Shown in pieces: positions 42,755 to 50,435 of a stretch of 64,000 bases of DNA. The stretch is from Bacteroidales bacterium (GTDB lineage Bacteria; Bacteroidota; Bacteroidia; Bacteroidales; WCHB1-69), in the NCBI GenBank assembly GCA_017438945.1, contig JAFRUI010000013.1, forward strand, positions 93,611 through 157,610. Direction: 5' to 3'. Numbering within the stretch: position 1 is the first letter of the stretch; each line of letters begins with the position of its first letter. The position numbers were made by a program, and so were the translations under genes. The notes beneath the pieces were generated by a model. It made no database searches and was not told the origin of the DNA. It worked only from the letters and a program-made list of their open reading frames with translations.

Positions 42755-43699
42755 ATGAAAAAATTGACAAATAACACTTCTTTGGGCAAACTTATCCTGC
42801 TCTGCAACGTGGTAGTGCTCATCCTTTTCATCATCTCCATGCTGTTCTTGATGAAATTTGACAAGACCAACAGAGCGGTCATCCAAGAGCGCAAGCATTA
42901 CAACGATTTGTACGAAGCTTACGCGACAGCCCAACACCCCTTGCGTCAAGACAGCGCTGAAGTGGCTTACTATCAATACAAGTTAGACACACTGCAGCAG
43001 AAGACCCCCGCCAACAAAGACGAGCGGAAAGCTCTTGCCGAAAGCATCGAAGTCACCAAACAGACGCTGGCCGACAAGAAAAAACAGCAAGAGGAGCACT
43101 TGAACAGTGTTAAAGAATTGGAACAGGAATACAACCCTGCTCTCCAAAACTGGGAGAACCTGAATGCCGACAATGCCGCCGCCAAGAAGAAATTCTGGGT
43201 TATCGCCGCGCTGACCATTGTCGCCTTCCTTGTCAAAACATTCCTTTTCGCCGTCTGGGGCGCAAGGAACAATAAAAACCTGCATGCCATCGCTCCTTGG
43301 ATGAGAAGCGGCATGAAACCTTCCGTTTCCTACTTGGCTTGGTTCGTTCCCTTCTACAATCTCCTTAAACCCCTCTCCTTCTTCAAGGAAGTGTGGAATG
43401 AAACCGACTATGCCCTTGAAAACAGCGGCGTTACCGTAAGAGACGAGAACAAGGTTGACAACTCTAACATTTATATGTCCATTTGGTGGGGCTTCCTGTT
43501 GTGCAGCGTTTGGTTGATGAACTACATTCTGTTCTGCACCTTCTTCCGCGAAGGCGCCCTCTATGTGAAGGCTAATCACGGCACTATGGTGGTGGTCGCC
43601 ATCTTGATTATGGTCATCTGCATGATCATCGAATCACTGCTTATTCTTAAATACAACAAGAAAAACTTGCAACTGTTGGAAAACGAAGACAAGTTCTAA
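42755..43699 (+). CDS. DUF4328-like membrane protein with coiled coil
   Basis: A 314-residue membrane protein. Helix 1 is at about 12-32 (LILLCNVVVLILFIISMLFL), then a charged coiled coil at 60-130 (KALAESIEVTKQTLADKKKQ) and further helices. The segment YLAWFVPFYNLLKPLSFFKE followed by SIWWGFLLCSVWLMNYILF resembles the DUF4328 core, in which the FVPFxNLxKP motif is characteristic. No catalytic residues are evident and the role is unknown. It has its own promoter and a strong terminator (43721). Confidence 0.75.
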   Translation: MKKLTNNTSLGKLILLCNVVVLILFIISMLFLMKFDKTNRAVIQERKHYNDLYEAYATAQHPLRQDSAEVAYYQYKLDTLQQKTPANKDERKALAESIEVTKQTLADKKKQQEEHLNSVKELEQEYNPALQNWENLNADNAAAKKKFWVIAALTIVAFLVKTFLFAVWGARNNKNLHAIAPWMRSGMKPSVSYLAWFVPFYNLLKPLSFFKEVWNETDYALENSGVTVRDENKVDNSNIYMSIWWGFLLCSVWLMNYILFCTFFREGALYVKANHGTMVVVAILIMVICMIIESLLILKYNKKNLQLLENEDKF

Positions 43700-43720
43700 T
43701 CTGTATTTCATATAAGAGAC

Positions 43721-43752
43721 AAAAAAGCAGGGCTTAAACCCTGCTTTTTTTT
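43721..43752 (+). terminator. Intrinsic terminator
   Basis: AAAAAAGCAGGG, CTTAAA, CCCTGC followed by nine T. It ends the DUF4328 transcript and may serve the convergent glycosyltransferase gene. Confidence 0.88.
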
Positions 43753-43795
43753 TCTATAGATAGGACTCACTGTGGACGAAATGAGACAACCTTCA

Positions 43796-44920
43796 TTACG
43801 GCATGGCTTTTTCTATTGTTTTCCACAACAAATCCGCAGTGCGGTCCCAGGTGAAAAGGTCTTTTCTGGCAATGCCTTTCTCTATCAGTGCATCCCGCAA
43901 CACCATATCCTGCTGCAAATTGCACATAGCATCTGCCAGCTGGCCAGGATTATTCGGGTCAACAAGGATGGCGGCATCACCCGCGATTTCTGGCATAGCC
44001 GTCACATTGGAGGTGATAATAGGCACATGCGCATTGAATGAGTCCACAATGGGAAGTCCGAACCCTTCAAAAAGAGAAGTGTATACCATAGCTATCGTGC
44101 TGGCGGTCAGCTCACAGACAACCTCCAGCGGTTGACGTCCGAGAATAAGCACATCCTCACGATGCCGCATTTGCAGGTAAGTGTTCTCAATCTCCCCGGC
44201 CCACCATTTCTTGTCGCCTACCACCACTAATTTTGTAGCGGTGGAATGCCTGTCTTTGAAAATATCAAACGCCTTGAAAATGTTGTCCAGATTTTTCCGT
44301 TTATGGATAAGCCCGACAAAGAGGAAATAGTCGCATCCATCTGTATATTTCCGCCTGACTTGGTTCTGTTGCTCCTCTGTAAGTGGCTTATAAGCTGGAT
44401 TATTGCCTGAGAAAACGACATTGACTTTTTCGGGAGCAACGTGAAACGACCGCACGATATCCTGTCGGCTGTACTCGGACACAGAAGCCAACTGCGTGGC
44501 GCGCTGCGCAAACTTCGGGAAAAAACGTTCGTAATAACGGCGCACGACAGGCGGCACAAATTCAGGATGGTGCAAGAAGTTCAAGTCATGGATGACATTG
44601 ACCACGGGAATGTCTAATCGGGTCGGAATCCAGCCATCTGTTGAAAGGAACAAATCCGGATTTATCTTCCTTAATTTTAACGGAACACCATACTCAAAAA
44701 ACAAATACCAAAGATAGGGATGCCGAGCCTGCGGGTGAGCCACAAGCGGGGTGACATTATCATTGAAAACAAAAGATTCGTCAAATTGGCGGTCAAACAG
44801 GAAATAGAAATGATGTTCAGGATGTGCGCGAGTGATCCTGCGCAAATTCTCAAAAGTAAATTGTCCGATACCCTCCAATCTGTCTTTCAGCAGCAGACGT
44901 GTGTTAACGGCAATCTTCAT
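43796..44920 (-). CDS. Glycosyltransferase family 1/4 protein
   Basis: A 374-residue GT-B type glycosyltransferase. The N-terminal domain begins MKIAVNTRLLLKDRLEGIGQ, with the Gly-rich donor loop. The C-terminal domain shows VGLIHKRKNLDNIFKAFDI, ILGRQPLEVVCELTASTIAM and the EGFGLPIVDSF motif with the catalytic Glu-x7-Glu pair, followed by PEIAGDAAILVDPNNP. It probably transfers a sugar to a growing surface glycan on the cytoplasmic side. It is 26 bases after recJ on the same strand, an unusual partner. Confidence 0.92.
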   Translation of the reverse strand: MKIAVNTRLLLKDRLEGIGQFTFENLRRITRAHPEHHFYFLFDRQFDESFVFNDNVTPLVAHPQARHPYLWYLFFEYGVPLKLRKINPDLFLSTDGWIPTRLDIPVVNVIHDLNFLHHPEFVPPVVRRYYERFFPKFAQRATQLASVSEYSRQDIVRSFHVAPEKVNVVFSGNNPAYKPLTEEQQNQVRRKYTDGCDYFLFVGLIHKRKNLDNIFKAFDIFKDRHSTATKLVVVGDKKWWAGEIENTYLQMRHREDVLILGRQPLEVVCELTASTIAMVYTSLFEGFGLPIVDSFNAHVPIITSNVTAMPEIAGDAAILVDPNNPGQLADAMCNLQQDMVLRDALIEKGIARKDLFTWDRTADLLWKTIEKAMP

Positions 44921-44946
44921 AATACCAATGCGATTTATCGGCTGAA

Positions 44947-46794
44947 TTATTTCTTCTTGTCGCTGCTGGTACGATACGCGTAATCATCCTGGTGATCCAA
45001 AGAGTCCCCAAAATGGTCGCTATCAGGGGTGGCTGGTTCTATATCCTTGATGTTCAACTGCGTGGTCACCGTATTGTTCCAACGGTTCTCTTCCACATGG
45101 TAAAGTACATTGAACGGTTTCGAATCGCTAATGATGGGAAGTTGCGATTTTTGGTTAAAGGCAATCCCGTCAAAGGAGTTCCCTCTTTCATAAGGGCTCA
45201 GTATCTTGCATTTTAAATGCTTGTCACCCACAATACGTGCGTTTCCTTCATCCACGACACCATCCGTCTCAAAGACAGGTTCCATGTTCCCAGGTCCAAA
45301 AGGAGCGAATTTTTTCAGATTTTTCAGGAAATGAGGGGTGATTTCCGAAAGATTCAGCATCATGTCCACCGTGATTTCCGGTTCATATGATGACTCATCC
45401 AGATTCTCCTTCACATATTCCTCAAAACGCTGTGAAAACTCCTCCAAATTCTCCTGTTTCATGGTCAGACCGGCAGCATACTTGTGCCCGCCAAAGTGCT
45501 CCAGCAAGTCGGCGCAAGAATCAATACCGTCATAAATATTGAATTCTTTCACCGAGCGGGCGGAACCGGTAATCAAACCGTCATCCGAACTCATCAACAC
45601 GATGGTGGGCTTGTAAAACTCCTCCACCAGACGGGAGGCCACAATCCCAATGATACCTTTTTCCCAAGAAGGATTATAAATGACAATACTCTTCCTGTTT
45701 TCAAATTCGTGGGAGTTCCGGATCATATCCATCGCCTCTTCAGTGGCGTTTTTGTCCTTCTGTTTCCGCTCGTTGTTCTGTTTATTGATGCGGTTACTGA
45801 TTTCCATAGACTTGTCCTCGTCTTCCACAATAAACAGACGCACCGATTCTTTAGCGCTTTTAATTCTGCCAGCGGCATTGATACGCGGTCCGACATAGAA
45901 CACCAGGTCGGAGATGGAAATCACCCGGGTGAAGAAAGTGTCTTCGCTGAAAGGCGGATAGGTTCTCATTTTGATACCCGCCTGATCCAGAATGGCGCGG
46001 ATTCCCATACGAGGGATTTTGTTGATCATTTCCAGTCCAAAATGGGCCAGGATGCGGTTTTCACCTGTGATGGCCACAATATCGCACGCGATGCTGACCG
46101 CCACCAAATCCATACGTTTCAGCCACAGCTCGTCCGGAAGTTCATTGCGGAAACAATATCCCTGTACCAGCTTGAAACCCACACCACAACCCGACAACTC
46201 TTTATAGGGATATGGGCAGTCTTTACGCTTGGGATCCAAAATGGCAAGCGCATTGGGAAGCGTGTCGCCCTCAAGATGATGGTCCGTGATGATGACATCG
46301 ATGCCATATTGGTTGGCCAAGTCAACCATATCGTTGGCCTTGATGCCACAGTCAAGAGAAATCAGCAGGTTGATTCCGTTCTCTTTGCAGTAGGTAATGC
46401 CTTTCTCCGTGATGCCATAGCCTTCCGTATAGCGATCCGGAATGTAGTATTTGATGTATTCGTGGGCATCGGAGCCACGGATTTCACACAGGAAAGAATA
46501 CACGAGCGCCACGGCAGAGGTGCCGTCCACGTCATAGTCGCCATAAACCATGATTTTCTCGTCATGAACGATGGCTTTCGAAAGACGATCCACCGCGATA
46601 GACATGTCTTTCATCAAGAACGGGTCGTGTAATTTTTCAATATCGGGTTCAAAAAAGTCGCGGGCTTGCTGTACCGTGGAGATTCCACGTTGGGCAAGAA
46701 GAGTGGCAAGTGGCCGCTCAAGTCGCAGATGTTCACACAGTTGCGAAACAACTGCTTCATCTGGAAGTTCTTTTTTAACCCAATGTTTTTTCAT
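44947..46794 (-). CDS. recJ: Single-stranded-DNA-specific exonuclease RecJ
   Basis: A 615-residue DHH-superfamily 5'-3' exonuclease for recombination and mismatch repair. Motif I is VYGDYDVDGTSAVALVYSF near residue 80, the DHH motif is VIITDHHLEGDTLP, motif IV includes FYVGPRINAAGRIKSA, and the DHHA1 part has the LLEHFGGHKYAAGL motif. The OB-type region follows with a charged tail. It is slightly longer than the usual 570 residues because of the C-terminal extension (about 40 residues, rich in Asp/Ser/Lys). It has its own promoter at 46821. Confidence 0.96.
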   Translation of the reverse strand: MKKHWVKKELPDEAVVSQLCEHLRLERPLATLLAQRGISTVQQARDFFEPDIEKLHDPFLMKDMSIAVDRLSKAIVHDEKIMVYGDYDVDGTSAVALVYSFLCEIRGSDAHEYIKYYIPDRYTEGYGITEKGITYCKENGINLLISLDCGIKANDMVDLANQYGIDVIITDHHLEGDTLPNALAILDPKRKDCPYPYKELSGCGVGFKLVQGYCFRNELPDELWLKRMDLVAVSIACDIVAITGENRILAHFGLEMINKIPRMGIRAILDQAGIKMRTYPPFSEDTFFTRVISISDLVFYVGPRINAAGRIKSAKESVRLFIVEDEDKSMEISNRINKQNNERKQKDKNATEEAMDMIRNSHEFENRKSIVIYNPSWEKGIIGIVASRLVEEFYKPTIVLMSSDDGLITGSARSVKEFNIYDGIDSCADLLEHFGGHKYAAGLTMKQENLEEFSQRFEEYVKENLDESSYEPEITVDMMLNLSEITPHFLKNLKKFAPFGPGNMEPVFETDGVVDEGNARIVGDKHLKCKILSPYERGNSFDGIAFNQKSQLPIISDSKPFNVLYHVEENRWNNTVTTQLNIKDIEPATPDSDHFGDSLDHQDDYAYRTSSDKKK

Positions 46795-46820
46795 TTTACC
46801 TATTACAAAAAATCACGCTG

Positions 46821-46828
46821 CAAATATA
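46821..46828 (-). promoter_or_regulatory. -7 promoter element for recJ
   Basis: TATATTTG on the minus strand, 26 bases before the recJ start. Confidence 0.65.
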
Positions 46829-46848
46829 TAGATTATTTTTTTACGATA

Positions 46849-48306
46849 TTATATATTTCCGATTTTCATCTTTTTATCAATATCCGTAATATACTGTTTC
46901 ATCTTCTTGTCCGTCTCGCTAAGGTTCCGGATAGTACGACAAGCATGAAGAACCGTCGCATGGTCCTTGTTTCCGCAATAGGCACCAATGACTGAAAGCG
47001 GAAGATGCGTGTATTTTTTTGCGAAATACATGCTGATCTGCCGCACCTGGACGATCTCACGCTTTCTGGTCTTGGCATTGATGGCCTCAACGGAAATGCC
47101 GAAATAATCGCACACGATTTTCTGGATATATTCGATGGAAATCTCCTTGGCGGTGGATTTCACATATTTGTCCACCATTTCCCGCGCCAGGTCAAGCGTG
47201 ATGTCACGATGGTTGAGCGATGCCTGGGCCAAGATGGCGATCATGGCACCCTCCAGCTCGCGTGTGTTGGCCGTGATGCGCAACGCCAGATAATCAATCA
47301 CCTCTTTGGAAAATTCAATGCCGTTGTTTTCAAGTTTCTTTGTGATGATGGCCGTACGGGTCTCCAAATCAGGCACCTGCAGGTCAGTGGCCAATCCCCA
47401 TTTGAAGCGGTTCAACAGTCGCGGCTCAAAACCGGTGATATCCACAGGAGATTTGTCAGAGGTCATTATTATTTGCTTCTTCATCTGATGCAAATGGTTG
47501 AAAATCTGGAAGAAAGCCTCTTGTGTCTTCGTCTTGTTGCCGGAAATGAACTGAATGTCGTCAATGATGAGCATGTCCACAGCCTGATAAAACCAGTAAA
47601 AGTCGTTAAGGTTGTCACTCTTCACGGCTTCCATATACTGCTGGTAAAAAGTGTCCGCGCTGACATAAATGACGATTTTATCGGGGAAGTTGATTTTAGT
47701 CTGGATACCGATAGCGTTGACAAGGTGTGTTTTTCCCAATCCCACATCAGAATAGATAAAAAGCGGGTTGAAAGGGGTCTGGCCGGGGGCTTTGGCGATA
47801 GACAGGCCTGCCGCACACGCCAAACGGTTGCAGTCTCCCACCACATAGTTGTCGAACGTCAAGGATTCCGAAAGATTGGAGGGGATACGCTGCTTTTTGA
47901 TACCCGGGACAATGAACGGACCGGGGATATCCTTACGGTCCATCGTGTTGACATCCAGCGGAGGCATCATCAACGGGTTCTTCACCGCCTTGCGCGGAGA
48001 TGAGGGAACTGTGATTGAAGAATTCTGATCGGGGGTTTTACCGCGTTCCATCAAAACTTTGTAGCGCAACTTCGCATCATTGCCCAACAATTTCCGAATG
48101 GTCGTACGCAACAAGTCCACATACTGCTCTTCCAATATCTCCTTGTACCACAAGCTAGGCAACTCCAACGTGAGCTGCTTTTTATCCAATGACACTGCAT
48201 TTATCGGTTCAAAGATGGTGGAAAACACCTCCGAAGACACCGTGTCCCTGATGATGTCCAAACACTGATTCCAAACTGTCGTATATGAGGGTATCTCTTT
48301 TTCCAT
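46849..48306 (-). CDS. dnaA: Chromosomal replication initiator protein DnaA
   Basis: A 485-residue initiator protein. The N-terminal domain (TVWNQCLDIIRDTVSSEVF) is followed by a variable linker and the AAA+ domain with SLTFDNYVVGDCNRLACAAG, the Walker A region SDVGLGKTH at 186-194, the Walker B segment VDMLIIDDIQFISGN and the sensor RLLNRFKWGL. The C-terminal DNA-binding domain has the HTH and the signature KDHATVLHACRTI. The first Gly of Walker A is replaced by Ser, which is unusual; other motifs are intact. It has no dnaN neighbour; recJ follows 54 bases downstream. Confidence 0.97.
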   Translation of the reverse strand: MEKEIPSYTTVWNQCLDIIRDTVSSEVFSTIFEPINAVSLDKKQLTLELPSLWYKEILEEQYVDLLRTTIRKLLGNDAKLRYKVLMERGKTPDQNSSITVPSSPRKAVKNPLMMPPLDVNTMDRKDIPGPFIVPGIKKQRIPSNLSESLTFDNYVVGDCNRLACAAGLSIAKAPGQTPFNPLFIYSDVGLGKTHLVNAIGIQTKINFPDKIVIYVSADTFYQQYMEAVKSDNLNDFYWFYQAVDMLIIDDIQFISGNKTKTQEAFFQIFNHLHQMKKQIIMTSDKSPVDITGFEPRLLNRFKWGLATDLQVPDLETRTAIITKKLENNGIEFSKEVIDYLALRITANTRELEGAMIAILAQASLNHRDITLDLAREMVDKYVKSTAKEISIEYIQKIVCDYFGISVEAINAKTRKREIVQVRQISMYFAKKYTHLPLSVIGAYCGNKDHATVLHACRTIRNLSETDKKMKQYITDIDKKMKIGNI

Positions 48307-48390
48307 TTGTAGTATTCAGAAAGTTATTATTTTATATAACACTAACAGTTAATAAATTAGCGGCAGAACATCCGCCGTCATTTGACGCAG

Positions 48391-48398
48391 CAAAATTA
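48391..48398 (-). promoter_or_regulatory. Candidate -7 promoter element for dnaA
   Basis: TAATTTTG on the minus strand, 85 bases before the dnaA start, in an AT-rich gap that also has a run of A and T tracts (48399-48450). No DnaA box cluster was seen in this gap. Confidence 0.5.
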
Positions 48399-48474
48399 AC
48401 AAAAAAAAAGTTCAAAAAAATATTTTTTTCCTCTTGATTTTTTGAAAAAAAAATATAAACCACTTTAAAAGCGG

Positions 48475-49188
48475 CTATGACAGAACGTTACAGAATTCCT
48501 GAAATTTCCCCACATCTTGCCACGTGTCCTCGTCATGGAGAAAGCCTTGAATCCGGTGCCGTGACGCCTCGTCAAGATAAAACCGGGTGACGGAGGACTT
48601 CTCCACCGACGGTATCCTGCGGGCAAAACCCGTGTTCATCACATGTATCCCACTGAAAGCCAGCCTAATCGGATTATCTATATCCAATGCGTTAATCTTT
48701 TCTCCCGTTTTGACATTCTCCCACCCACACAACCTGCGCTCTTCGCGATCGAAAAGGAAATAACGCTGCGTCTGGCGGTTCCTTACCGCCAATGTGGCAT
48801 CGGCACGATGTTCAACATGATAGTCGATCAGTTTTGACAAGTTAATATCGGACAAGATATCAACATTATAGAAGAGAAGCAGATCACTGCGCTGCCAGAA
48901 AGGCTCGGAAAATTTAACCCCGCCGGCAGTGTCTCGCAGATATGCCCGCTCATCGGAAATGTGTACCCTGCCAGGAAAAGAACGCTGCTTCAGGGCCTCC
49001 ATAATCATATCAGGGAAATGGTGCACATTGACAATCACATCGGTGACGCCACACGCCATCATTTTCTCCAAAGCATTGTCCAACAACGTTTTCCCTTGAT
49101 ATTTTACCAACGCTTTCGGCTTCTCTGCCGTAAGTGGATAGAGTCGCGTGCCCAATCCCGCTGCAAAAATAAATCCTGTAATGTTCAT
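48475..49188 (-). CDS. Sugar-phosphate nucleotidyltransferase family protein
   Basis: A 237-residue NTP-transferase. The signature FAAGLGTRLYPLTAEKPKAL binds the nucleotide, VNVHHFPDMIMEAL and FYNVDILSDI complete the active site, with Asp in VDIL acting on metal. The size and motif set fit a MurNAc-1-phosphate or hexose-1-phosphate nucleotidyltransferase such as the MurU or HddC type; which one is not clear. The start at 49188 (MNITGFIFAAG) follows the promoter element at 49207-49214, so the longer frame from 49218 is excluded. Confidence 0.88.
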   Translation of the reverse strand: MNITGFIFAAGLGTRLYPLTAEKPKALVKYQGKTLLDNALEKMMACGVTDVIVNVHHFPDMIMEALKQRSFPGRVHISDERAYLRDTAGGVKFSEPFWQRSDLLLFYNVDILSDINLSKLIDYHVEHRADATLAVRNRQTQRYFLFDREERRLCGWENVKTGEKINALDIDNPIRLAFSGIHVMNTGFARRIPSVEKSSVTRFYLDEASRHRIQGFLHDEDTWQDVGKFQEFCNVLS

Positions 49189-49206
49189 TCGCAATTTTTT
49201 AGACTG

Positions 49207-49214
49207 CAAAAGTA
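49207..49214 (-). promoter_or_regulatory. -7 promoter element for the nucleotidyltransferase gene
   Basis: TACTTTTG on the minus strand, 19 bases before the ATG at 49188. Confidence 0.65.
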
Positions 49215-49270
49215 ACAAAAAGATGTTGATTTCATCTTAAAAAAAAGAAGAATCCATTGTTTAATTCTTT

Positions 49271-49278
49271 TACTTTTG
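49271..49278 (+). promoter_or_regulatory. -7 promoter element (TACTTTTG) for the small lipoprotein gene
   Basis: TACTTTTG, 26 bases before the ATG at 49305. Together with 49207 it forms a compact divergent promoter pair. Confidence 0.65.
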
Positions 49279-49304
49279 CAAAAAATAACAAAATAAAACG
49301 GATT

Positions 49305-49709
49305 ATGAAAAAAATCGTCTTTGTCGCCATATTGGGTGTAGCCCTTCTATTTGGGGGATGCAACAAGAAGTTGGTTTCCACGCAATACACCATCGGATGT
49401 CTCGACTACCAATACGGTTCTGTTGAAGGATCTGACTGGGAAGAGCTCCAATCTTATTTTTCCTCACATGTGGAATACAACAAACTGATCACCTTTGAGA
49501 GCAAGACCCTTGCAGAAAACGACGCCAAAGCAACCCAATACTTCGATGAACAAGTTAAGAAACTGGACACTGGATATATCTGCTCTTTACTGAACGATTT
49601 GGACTATTTCGAATATGGGATAGCTACCCTCAACATTGACGGGAGCTACAGATATGTCCGATTGGTTCGCTTTGAAGAGAGCGGAATGACCGAAATAAAC
49701 AAGAATTAG
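49305..49709 (+). CDS. Small lipoprotein of unknown function
   Basis: A 134-residue lipoprotein with lipobox FGGC (Cys19). The mature part has an alternating pattern (STQYTIGCLDYQYGSVEGSD, then VKKLDTGYICSLLNDLDYFE) with a few Cys but no recognised domain. It has its own promoter at 49271 and converges with pcm, whose stop codon lies 6 bases away. No function can be assigned. Confidence 0.7.
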   Translation: MKKIVFVAILGVALLFGGCNKKLVSTQYTIGCLDYQYGSVEGSDWEELQSYFSSHVEYNKLITFESKTLAENDAKATQYFDEQVKKLDTGYICSLLNDLDYFEYGIATLNIDGSYRYVRLVRFEESGMTEINKN

Positions 49710-49714
49710 ACAGG

Positions 49715-50362
49715 TCACTTTTTGACACGCTCCCGCAACATCGGGACAAACACGAAATCCCCGAAATCCTCCTCTTCGTATTCCGAATCGCTTATTTTCA
49801 CGATTCGTTTCATAACTTGTGATTCCTCCCCGACAGGAATCACCATAATTCCACCTACAACCAGCTGGTCAACAAGCGCTTGGGGTATTTCCGGCGCACC
49901 GCAAGTCACAATCACGCGGTCGTAGGGCGCGAACTGCGGGAATCCTTTGAACCCATCGCCGTAACGGGTGATGACAGTTGGGGCGAGCTTTGACAGCAAT
50001 GGTTTTGTGCGCTGAAACAGGGCGATTTGACGCTCAACAGTGAACACCTTCGCCCCCATGGCATACAGGATGGCCGCTTGGAATCCTGAACCCGTGCCGA
50101 TCTCCAGCACCTTCATCCCTTTACTCACCTCCAACAGCTGCGACTGGAATGCCACCGTGGATGGCTTCGAAATGGTCTGGTCTGTGGCTAACTTCAAGGC
50201 CTCATCCTCATAAGCACGGGGCCACAACAACGACTCCAGAAAAAGGTGCCGCTCCATCTTGTCAAAAGCCGCAAGCACATTCTCATCCGTGATGCCCTTC
50301 TCCCGAAGCCCTTCGATCATTCGTCTCTTTTGCCCGAGAAGTAGGTAGTTTTCTGTTGCCAT
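49715..50362 (-). CDS. pcm: Protein-L-isoaspartate O-methyltransferase
   Basis: A 215-residue SAM-dependent enzyme that repairs isoaspartyl residues in aged proteins. Family landmarks: MIEGLREKGITDENVLAAF, the substrate motif DQTISKPSTVAFQSQLL, the SAM motif VLEIGTGSGFQAAILYAMG and DRVIVTCGAPEIPQALVDQL. The length is normal. It begins 73 bases after the purF-like stop codon, and the gap contains a degenerate GAGACG palindrome (50390). Confidence 0.95.
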   Translation of the reverse strand: MATENYLLLGQKRRMIEGLREKGITDENVLAAFDKMERHLFLESLLWPRAYEDEALKLATDQTISKPSTVAFQSQLLEVSKGMKVLEIGTGSGFQAAILYAMGAKVFTVERQIALFQRTKPLLSKLAPTVITRYGDGFKGFPQFAPYDRVIVTCGAPEIPQALVDQLVVGGIMVIPVGEESQVMKRIVKISDSEYEEEDFGDFVFVPMLRERVKK

Positions 50363-50389
50363 AATCCAGTATTATTCTGATTTTCCACC

Positions 50390-50415
50390 GTAGAAACGTT
50401 TCCTGAGACGTCTCT
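50390..50415. repeat. Degenerate GAGACG palindrome
   Basis: GTAGAAACGTTTC, CT, GAGACGTCTCT. It is an imperfect copy of the element at 42472. Confidence 0.7.
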
Positions 50416-50435
50416 GAAACGTCCCCTATAAGAAG

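Noticed and set aside
45484..48003. Long plus-strand frames opposite recJ and dnaA
   Set aside because: Shadow frames; recJ and dnaA on the minus strand are unmistakable.
48307..48474. Chromosome origin next to dnaA
   Set aside because: No cluster of DnaA boxes was found; two single near-matches elsewhere (near 11788 and 41070) lie inside genes.
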